Shown here: piece after piece, positions 7,147 to 11,716 of the stretch | How the letters are laid out: every line of letters begins with the position of its first letter | Position numbering within the stretch: position 1 is the stretch's first letter | NCBI GenBank assembly: GCA_003552785.1 | Contig: PUOQ01000062.1 | Coordinates: forward strand, 1 to 11,716 | Length of the DNA: 11,716 nucleotides | DNA from: Dehalococcoidia bacterium | GTDB lineage: Bacteria > Chloroflexota > Dehalococcoidia > Dehalococcoidales > CSSed11-197 | Direction of reading: 5' to 3' | Translations under genes and position numbers: made by a program | The notes under the pieces: generated by a model | The model's database searches: none | What the model was told of the DNA's origin: nothing | What the model saw: the letters and a program-made list of their open reading frames with translations, nothing else

Positions 7147-8059
7147 TGCAGCTGGCTGCCCTGGTTGCTTCATTGGCGATGCGTAAATTTTTCATGCCTT
7201 CGGTCCCGTCTACCAGTGGCTCCGAACAATTCAAAATACAACCAAGAAAATGTTCCAGCTGCTCCTTTAAAGGTTCAGATTTATCAATGCTATAAACAGT
7301 ATCGCTGCTTGAACTGTGAACCGATAAATTTTGCTTCATATAATCTAAGTAAGCTATAGCCCTGGTGCCGGTGATTACCAGGTTGCGCACCTTGTGAGGG
7401 GTAAACCAGTTGACCTCGATAGAAGCTGCAGAATCCAAAAACCCGAGTGTTATTAAGGCATGATCTTCTTTTGAGTGCCGAAAGCGCCCGACTCTGGCAT
7501 AAACAGTTTCCGGCTCTTCGCCAAATAAATACCGCACGACATCAATATCATGCGTTGCGCTGTCGGCAATTATGCCTACGTCACCAACCCTTGCATCCAT
7601 TGGACCGACTCTCCGGGTAGAAACCAGCATTATCTTTCCAAGAACGCCCTGCTTTATCAATCGTTTTAATTTCTGCACTGCAGGATTGAAACGTTCTATG
7701 TGCCCTACCATTAGCTTCGCCCCACTGCCCCTGGCAGCTGTTATCAGTTCCCTGGCTTGCCCAACATCCAGGGCAATGGGTTTTTCCACCAGGCAATGAA
7801 CACCACGGGCCAAGAAATCAAGGGCTATACTGTTATGCAAACCAGTAGGCGTAGCTATAGTTACAGCCTCCACCTTTCCCAGCAGTTTTTCATATTCCGT
7901 GCAGTATGGGACATGATACTTTTCTCCAATATAACGGGCACGTTCAATACTGGCATCAACAACACCTGTGATTTCACATCCCAATTGTTTATATACCCTC
8001 ACATGATGCTGGCCCATCACACCAACGCCTATCACAGCTGTTTTTATCATCCTAAGCAT
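7139..8059 (-). CDS. wbpB-like: Gfo/Idh/MocA oxidoreductase, WbpB-like UDP-GlcNAc-uronate 3-dehydrogenase
   Basis: The 306-residue NAD-dependent oxidoreductase has a Rossmann GVGVMG motif (11-16), VEKPIA (91-96), the GHIERFNPA motif (119-127) and THDIDVV (169-175). It fits the WbpB/WlbA subgroup, which oxidises C3 of UDP-GlcNAc uronic acid to the 3-keto sugar and regenerates NAD with 2-oxoglutarate made by the partner aminotransferase. Length (WbpB is about 316 residues) and neighbours support this assignment; Gfo/Idh sequence alone would not. The gene starts with an ATG whose 8-nt overlap (ATGCTTAG) includes the dehydrogenase stop; no strong Shine-Dalgarno sequence precedes it, suggesting reinitiation by ribosomes finishing the previous gene. 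An in-frame ATG three codons later (8050) is an alternative start. Confidence 0.9.
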   Translation of the reverse strand: MLRMIKTAVIGVGVMGQHHVRVYKQLGCEITGVVDASIERARYIGEKYHVPYCTEYEKLLGKVEAVTIATPTGLHNSIALDFLARGVHCLVEKPIALDVGQARELITAARGSGAKLMVGHIERFNPAVQKLKRLIKQGVLGKIMLVSTRRVGPMDARVGDVGIIADSATHDIDVVRYLFGEEPETVYARVGRFRHSKEDHALITLGFLDSAASIEVNWFTPHKVRNLVITGTRAIAYLDYMKQNLSVHSSSSDTVYSIDKSEPLKEQLEHFLGCILNCSEPLVDGTEGMKNLRIANEATRAASCNV

Positions 8060-9365
8060 AACCCAGGCCCATATATCTAAGCCCTGCCCCCCTGACTGTT
8101 TCCGGTTTTAGTACACTTCTTATGTCTACAACCAGGTTGCCGGTCATAATTCTTTTTATCTGTTTTATGTCAATTTTCTTATATACGCTGTGTGCCGTCG
8201 AAAGAATAATGCAATCTGCCCCTGTTATTGCTTGATACAGGTTTCTTTCAGTCTTAAAACTGTAGTTCGTTGCATCCAGAAAAGGGTCATGAATGGTAAC
8301 TTCATAACCCCTGCGTTGAAGTTGATTTAAAAGAGTCAGGGTATGGGATGTATTAAAAGATTTGATATCCGGCTTAAAGCTCAGGCCGAGTATGGTGATG
8401 TTTTTTAAGCCGGCATCTAGCATATTTACAACTTTTTCATAAATGCTTTCATTAATGCCACGGGCAGTTTCAATCAGGCAAGGTGTAGAACCACGTTTTT
8501 TAACCTCGTTAATAATGTAATATGGGTCCATGGGTATACAGTGGCCGCCGACAAGCCCGGGTTCCAGTATCTGGCAATAAGGTTGCGAGTTAGAAGCAGC
8601 TATGACTTCCCTGGCATCGATTCCAAAAAGCCGGCAGATAAGAGCCAGTTCATTCGCAAAGGCAATGTTAACATCCCGATAGGTGTTTTCTATCACCTTG
8701 CTCATCTCCGCTGCAATTATGCTCGACATTCGAATAATTGAAGGAGCAAAAGTAGAATATAATTCCGAAATTAAAAAAGCGCTCCTGTCATCTAATGCCC
8801 CTACAATTTTGGGGTAAATTTGCAGGTCTCTGATAATATGCGGCGACTGGGTGCGCTCAGGTGAATATGCAAGGCCAAAATCTACACCCGGCCTCAGGTG
8901 TGTATTATTGCTGATAATCTTTCCCAGGACTTTTTCCGTTGTTCCGGGCGGTACCGTGCTCTGTAAAACAACGCAATGGCCTTTTTTAATGCAACGGCTC
9001 AAATTGCGGGCAACGCTTTCAACGGCCTTTATTTCAGGCACCTGGTGGTAAACGAGGGTGGGTACAGCAATTATAAACACTTCACACAAAGAGGAATCAC
9101 CGGCGCAGGTAGTGGCTTTTAGCTTGCCGGAGGTGACAACTTTTTTAACCAGCCCGGCAAGCCCGGATTCATCATCATAGGGATTTTTGCCTGCATTTAT
9201 ATCATCAACGAGGCCCTGATTGATATCAACCCCGATTACACTGAAACCTTGTTCCGCCAGGGTAGCAGCCAATGGCAAGCCAACTCTACCAAGGCCAAAA
9301 AGGCCAATAGGAATATCCCGCCTCTCGATTCTCTCCTGAATCGCCTTCTTGCCGAGGCTATAAAT
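8052..9365 (-). CDS. wbpA-like: UDP-N-acetylhexosamine 6-dehydrogenase (WbpA/WecC-type), probable AUU start
   Basis: This NAD-dependent nucleotide-sugar dehydrogenase oxidises C6 of a UDP-HexNAc twice to the uronic acid. With the listed start it has 437 residues, close to WbpA (about 436). Motifs: Rossmann GLGRVGLP (24-31), STVPPGTT (136-143), SPERT (168-172), NTYRDVNIAFANEL (227-240), catalytic Cys276 in GGHCIPMDPYYI, and GLSFKPD (327-333). The later segment reads SFNTSHTLTLL where homologues usually have an arginine and SPA, a mild deviation. The first ATG/GTG/TTG in frame (TTG, 9278) falls after the glycine-rich NAD loop and so cannot be the real start. In-frame coding with a plausible IQERIERRD leader continues up to the acetyltransferase stop. 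ATT at 9365 gives an 8-nt overlap (ATTTATAG) matching the other junctions. CTG at 9371/9374 or ATT at 9314 are alternatives. Confidence 0.92.
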   Translation of the reverse strand: MYSLGKKAIQERIERRDIPIGLFGLGRVGLPLAATLAEQGFSVIGVDINQGLVDDINAGKNPYDDESGLAGLVKKVVTSGKLKATTCAGDSSLCEVFIIAVPTLVYHQVPEIKAVESVARNLSRCIKKGHCVVLQSTVPPGTTEKVLGKIISNNTHLRPGVDFGLAYSPERTQSPHIIRDLQIYPKIVGALDDRSAFLISELYSTFAPSIIRMSSIIAAEMSKVIENTYRDVNIAFANELALICRLFGIDAREVIAASNSQPYCQILEPGLVGGHCIPMDPYYIINEVKKRGSTPCLIETARGINESIYEKVVNMLDAGLKNITILGLSFKPDIKSFNTSHTLTLLNQLQRRGYEVTIHDPFLDATNYSFKTERNLYQAITGADCIILSTAHSVYKKIDIKQIKRIMTGNLVVDIRSVLKPETVRGAGLRYMGLGYA

Positions 9366-9933
9366 TAACAGCAGACTTTCCCGTGCTTACTCTTGCAGGA
9401 TTGCCAAATACTGCTTGATCCCCCTCAACATTTTTAGTTACTACACTGCCAGCCCCGATTACGGCATTCGGCCCAATGACCAGCTCCGGCAGAATAACCG
9501 CATTTGCCCCTATTCTTGCCTCCTTCTTAATCAAAGAGCCTTTAAGCGTTGAACCCTGCTGCATATACCTGTCGTTGGTAGTCACGCAGCATGGGCCCAT
9601 GAATACTTTGTCTTCAATAGTAGTATGAGCGGCTATATAAACACTTGTCTGCATGCAAACATCGTTTCCTATAACGCAATTGCCGTCTACAACACTATTG
9701 GTGCCAACAAGAACATCATCCCCAATAGAAGTGTCTTCTCGTATGAGAATGTTGTGCCCGCTTCGAAAGTTATCTCCTATGGTTGCATCCGAATAAATAA
9801 CACTTCCGCTCCGTATGAAGGCATTTTTACCTATCCTGAGCTTGCCACCAGTCCGGTGGCCGAGCTGTACGCCTGATTCAATAACTGAACCTGCGCCGAT
9901 GACAACTTCCCCACACCCAACGTAATCAAGCAT
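9358..9933 (-). CDS. wbpD-like: left-handed beta-helix acetyltransferase, WbpD-like 3-N-acetyltransferase
   Basis: The 191-residue product consists almost entirely of hexapeptide repeats (for example IGAGSV, IGDNFRSG, IGDDVLVG, VIGNDVC, IGANAVI, IGPNAVIG, AGSVVTK), which fold as a trimeric left-handed beta-helix that binds acetyl-CoA between subunits. It ends in the usual AVFGNPARV segment. The CVTTNDRY stretch (116-123) resembles the WbpD loop FTNDKYP. WbpD is 192 residues long and acetylates the 3-amino group of UDP-GlcNAc3NA; the adjacent aminotransferase and two dehydrogenases make the same reaction the best reading here. Acyl-donor specificity cannot be seen from sequence. The ATG sits in an 8-nt overlap (ATGCTTGA) with the aminotransferase stop and lacks a properly spaced Shine-Dalgarno sequence, consistent with translational coupling. 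Confidence 0.93.
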   Translation of the reverse strand: MLDYVGCGEVVIGAGSVIESGVQLGHRTGGKLRIGKNAFIRSGSVIYSDATIGDNFRSGHNILIREDTSIGDDVLVGTNSVVDGNCVIGNDVCMQTSVYIAAHTTIEDKVFMGPCCVTTNDRYMQQGSTLKGSLIKKEARIGANAVILPELVIGPNAVIGAGSVVTKNVEGDQAVFGNPARVSTGKSAVNL

Positions 9934-11011
9934 CTCTCAAAGCTTTCACAATTTTTTTCATATCATCCGGGGTCAGTGAAGGATGAACCGGCAAACTGAT
10001 AACTTCTTTGGCTGCCTGTTCGGCCACCGGAAAACTATCTCTGTAACCGAGGTTTTTATAATAATCCTGGTGGTGTATTGGCTGTGGATAATAGATGGCA
10101 GTACCTATATCCCTGTTTTCTAGATGGCTTTTCAATTCATCCCTGGTAAGTTTATATTCCTTTTTAACCTGCATTGTAAACTGGTTATAAACGTGCTTTC
10201 TGCCAGGAAACTGCCTGGGTGCAACCAGCCCGCGTATGTTATGCACAGCCATATTGAGAATGTGGGCATTGTTAATCCTTTTTTGGTTAAACTCATCGAG
10301 TCTTTTAAGCTGGGCCAAACCAATAGCAGCCCTGATTTCATCCATTCTAAAATTATGACCCGGAACTGACATTTGCTTCGGCTGCCCCTGACCATGGTTG
10401 GCAATTGAGCGACACCTTTGGGCAATAATTTCATCGCTGGTAGTAATCATACCCCCTTCGCCCGTAGTCATATTTTTGGTTGGATAAAAAGAAAAACAGC
10501 CGGTGCCAAAGGAACCGGCCTTGCCTCCAAAAAATTCAGCTCCATGTGCCTGGCATGCATCCTCTATCATAATAATCCCATTGCGAGCACAGATTTCGAG
10601 TATGCGCCTCACATCAAAAGTCTGCCCATAAAGGTGGACCCCCAGCAATGCTTTGGTTTTAGGTGTGATCCGGGCTTCTATTTTTGATGGATCTATGGTG
10701 AGGCTTGCCGAAGCAACATCGACAAAAACTGGAATTGCATTGCAATTTTTAATCGCATTCGAGGTCGAAATAAAGCTGAAAGGTGTGGTGATAACTTCAT
10801 CTCCGGCACCAATACCATGAGCATGCAATGCCAGTTCAATCGCAGCCGTGCCACTGCTGGTGGTTATGGCATAATGGGTTCCGATATAAGCAGCAAAAGC
10901 TTCTTCAAATTCTCTAACAATTTTTCCCTGAGAGAGCCTTCCGGAAGAAAGGACTTTTTCAACCGAGTCTTTGGTGTGTGAATCGATTACAGGTTTTGAA
11001 ATACTGAGCAA
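9926..11011 (-). CDS. wbpE-like: DegT/DnrJ/EryC1 PLP aminotransferase, WbpE-like
   Basis: The 361-residue fold-type I PLP aminotransferase of the DegT/DnrJ/EryC1/StrS sugar family is close in length to WbpE (about 359). Visible residues are SSGTAAIEL (52-60, phosphate binding), EDACQAHGA (150-158, with D151 contacting the PLP pyridine nitrogen), and SFYPTKNMTTGEGG (174-187) with Schiff-base Lys179. HNFRMDEIRAAIG (219-231) is the family's substrate-side motif. The predicted reaction moves the amino group of glutamate to C3 of the 3-keto UDP-sugar, releasing the 2-oxoglutarate that the WbpB-like enzyme uses. It is the first gene of the operon. The start is a TTG at 11011 with a strong GGAGG (11020-11016) only 4 nt upstream, a short spacing. 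A sigma70-type promoter at 11128-11156 lies about 115 nt upstream. Confidence 0.94.
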   Translation of the reverse strand: MLSISKPVIDSHTKDSVEKVLSSGRLSQGKIVREFEEAFAAYIGTHYAITTSSGTAAIELALHAHGIGAGDEVITTPFSFISTSNAIKNCNAIPVFVDVASASLTIDPSKIEARITPKTKALLGVHLYGQTFDVRRILEICARNGIIMIEDACQAHGAEFFGGKAGSFGTGCFSFYPTKNMTTGEGGMITTSDEIIAQRCRSIANHGQGQPKQMSVPGHNFRMDEIRAAIGLAQLKRLDEFNQKRINNAHILNMAVHNIRGLVAPRQFPGRKHVYNQFTMQVKKEYKLTRDELKSHLENRDIGTAIYYPQPIHHQDYYKNLGYRDSFPVAEQAAKEVISLPVHPSLTPDDMKKIVKALRDA

Positions 11012-11015
11012 AATT

Positions 11016-11020
11016 CCTCC
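11016..11020 (-). promoter_or_regulatory. Shine-Dalgarno sequence of the first operon gene
   Basis: The minus strand reads GGAGG four bases before the TTG start at 11011. It is the strongest ribosome binding site in the operon and supports the TTG start. Most genes behind it have weaker sites and rely on overlaps. Confidence 0.7.
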
Positions 11021-11127
11021 ATTTAAAAAGTATTTTTGTGTTGCGATGCCATGCGGTGACTTTGCTCTTTAAAAAGCAGTGGGGCATAAATTGAATATTA
11101 GTGTGGCGGGGCTGTCCTTTTCGGGCC

Positions 11128-11156
11128 ATGCTAAACTTTAATTAAACAAATGTCAA
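11128..11156 (-). promoter_or_regulatory. sigma70-type promoter of the glycan operon
   Basis: On the minus strand a perfect -35 TTGACA (11156-11151) is followed after 17 nt by TAGCAT (11133-11128), which matches the -10 consensus at four of six positions. The predicted transcript starts near 11121 and would have a leader of about 110 nt before the TTG start. No recognised riboswitch or RfaH-type JUMPstart element was seen in this leader. Confidence 0.6.
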
Positions 11157-11215
11157 ATTCAAACCTGATAATTTAAAATTTTAGATTAATATTTTTCCAG
11201 CCGGCAACAACTTTA

Positions 11216-11227
11216 AAACAGCTGTTT
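11216..11227. repeat. 12-bp perfect palindrome between the divergent promoters
   Basis: AAACAGCTGTTT reads identically on both strands. It lies 60 nt upstream of the minus-strand -35 and 79 nt upstream of the plus-strand -35, a position suited to a regulator that serves both promoters. It may equally be chance in AT-rich DNA. Confidence 0.35.
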
Positions 11228-11305
11228 ATCAACGGGTCCGGGTAAGGCGTTTAAAATTTTTGAATGCCCCTAAAGTCCAATATGTAACTGAACTATTACG
11301 CTAAA

Positions 11306-11334
11306 TTGCCATCGGGCAATCTAAAAGCTATAAT
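11306..11334 (+). promoter_or_regulatory. sigma70-type promoter of the divergent B12-binding-domain gene
   Basis: The plus strand shows TTGCCA (11306-11311), 17 nt, then a perfect TATAAT (11329-11334). The predicted start near 11341 gives a leader of about 120 nt before the ATG at 11463. The -35 lies inside the inverted repeat ATTGCC-N4-GGCAAT (11305-11320), and the -10 lies inside CTATAAT-N7-ATTATAG (11328-11348). Both are candidate operator sequences. Confidence 0.65.
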
Positions 11335-11462
11335 TTCATTTATTATAGTTAAAAGGCCAAATCCATATATCCATCTTAAGAAAAGAAATATTACTTTCCC
11401 GAGTCCGCCTCAATAACCTTTATTTATTTCTTATGTAAACCAAAGCCAAAGGAAGTATAGTT

Positions 11463-11716
11463 ATGCCGAAAACTGATCTCATCCTGCTTCACCCGCCCCA
11501 CGTTTATGACTTTCGCAAAGTTCCACAGCTTTACGGGCCGGTGAGCGACCTTGTTCTTACTACGCCCGTTTTTGAGATGTACCCGGTTGGGCTTTCCAGC
11601 ATCGCAGAATACCTGGAAAAGAACGGTTACCGGGTAAGGATTGTCAACCTGGCCTGGCGCATGATCAGGAATGCCCGTTTTGACGCAGAGAAGTTTATCA
11701 GCAAGCTAAAAGCCCC
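11463..11716 (+). CDS. B12-binding-domain protein, probably radical SAM (N-terminal fragment)
   Basis: Only the first 84 residues lie in the window. The start is well supported: ATG at 11463 with AAGGAAG seven nt upstream and a good promoter. The fragment begins MPKTDLILLHPPHVYDFRK and contains MYPVGLSSIAEYLEKNGYRVRIVNLA (about 38-63), the beta-alpha-beta opening typical of the cobalamin-binding domain that precedes a radical SAM domain in many B12-dependent radical SAM enzymes. The CxxxCxxC cluster motif would lie downstream, outside the window, so the radical SAM part is an inference. The reaction is unknown. It is divergent from the glycan operon and may be unrelated to it, or could share control through the intergenic region. 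Confidence 0.8.
   Translation, partial: MPKTDLILLHPPHVYDFRKVPQLYGPVSDLVLTTPVFEMYPVGLSSIAEYLEKNGYRVRIVNLAWRMIRNARFDAEKFISKLKA

Larger units (their letters stand above)
11012..11462. other. divergent intergenic regulatory region
   Basis: This 451-nt AT-rich stretch separates the leftward glycan operon from the rightward B12-binding-domain gene. It holds a promoter for each direction (their -35 boxes are about 150 nt apart), the two inverted repeats over the plus-strand promoter, and a perfect 12-bp palindrome AAACAGCTGTTT (11216-11227) between the promoters. An 11-bp AT-rich direct repeat TTTAAAATTTT occurs at 11172-11182 and 11250-11260. I see no tRNA, recognised riboswitch, terminator or convincing gene here. 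Confidence 0.7.

Noticed and set aside
10959..11129. 56-codon minus-strand frame in the operon leader (MARKGQPRH...)
   Set aside because: Its ATG overlaps the predicted -10 box, it has no ribosome binding site, and it runs out of frame into the aminotransferase gene.
11172..11260. Direct repeat TTTAAAATTTT at 11172 and 11250
   Set aside because: Two copies of an 11-bp A/T-only string are expected by chance in such AT-rich intergenic DNA.
1..11716. CRISPR array, insertion sequence, tRNA or rRNA
   Set aside because: No spaced repeats, transposase-like frame, terminal inverted repeats or RNA-gene signatures were seen on either strand.

Overview
The window looks like a chromosomal surface-glycan biosynthesis locus from a bacterium of moderate GC content. 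Sigma70-type promoters, purine-rich ribosome binding sites and TTG starts fit an anaerobic Gram-positive (Clostridia-like) host. Several protein families here (DUF354, a WbpA/WecC-type dehydrogenase with an N-terminal extension, a GT-C-like membrane protein) are also common in archaea. The taxonomic call is an inference from gene content and signals only.

Layout: positions 1-11011 hold one tightly packed minus-strand operon of ten genes. In transcription order they are: DegT-family aminotransferase (WbpE-like, 9926-11011); left-handed beta-helix N-acetyltransferase (WbpD-like, 9358-9933); UDP-sugar 6-dehydrogenase (WbpA-like, 8052-9365); Gfo/Idh/MocA 3-dehydrogenase (WbpB-like, 7139-8059); GT2 glycosyltransferase (6415-7146); DUF354 GT-B-fold protein (5366-6418); PaaK/CapK-type adenylate-forming ligase (3940-5316); CapA-type metallophosphatase (2879-3943); GT4 glycosyltransferase (1785-2882); and a large polytopic membrane protein that runs off the left edge (1-1767). 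Positions 11012-11462 are a divergent regulatory region with a promoter on each strand. From 11463 a plus-strand gene for a B12-binding-domain (probably radical SAM) protein begins and runs off the right edge.

How the genes fit together: the first four genes match, in family and in length, the four enzymes known to convert UDP-GlcNAc to UDP-2,3-diacetamido-2,3-dideoxy-glucuronic acid. The route is C6 oxidation, C3 oxidation, C3 transamination and 3-N-acetylation. The remaining genes probably transfer this sugar (GT2, GT4, possibly DUF354), modify the glycan or a linked acid (CapK-like ligase, CapA-like metalloenzyme), and carry out a membrane step (GT-C-like protein). No initiating sugar-1-phosphate transferase, flippase or polymerase is visible, so the locus probably continues to the left.

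The most unusual signal is the gene junctions. Four consecutive junctions overlap by exactly 8 nt and three later ones by exactly 4 nt. This geometry, together with family N-termini, points to non-canonical start codons: AUU for the dehydrogenase and AUA for DUF354. A third gene, the membrane protein, has no canonical start before its first membrane helix.
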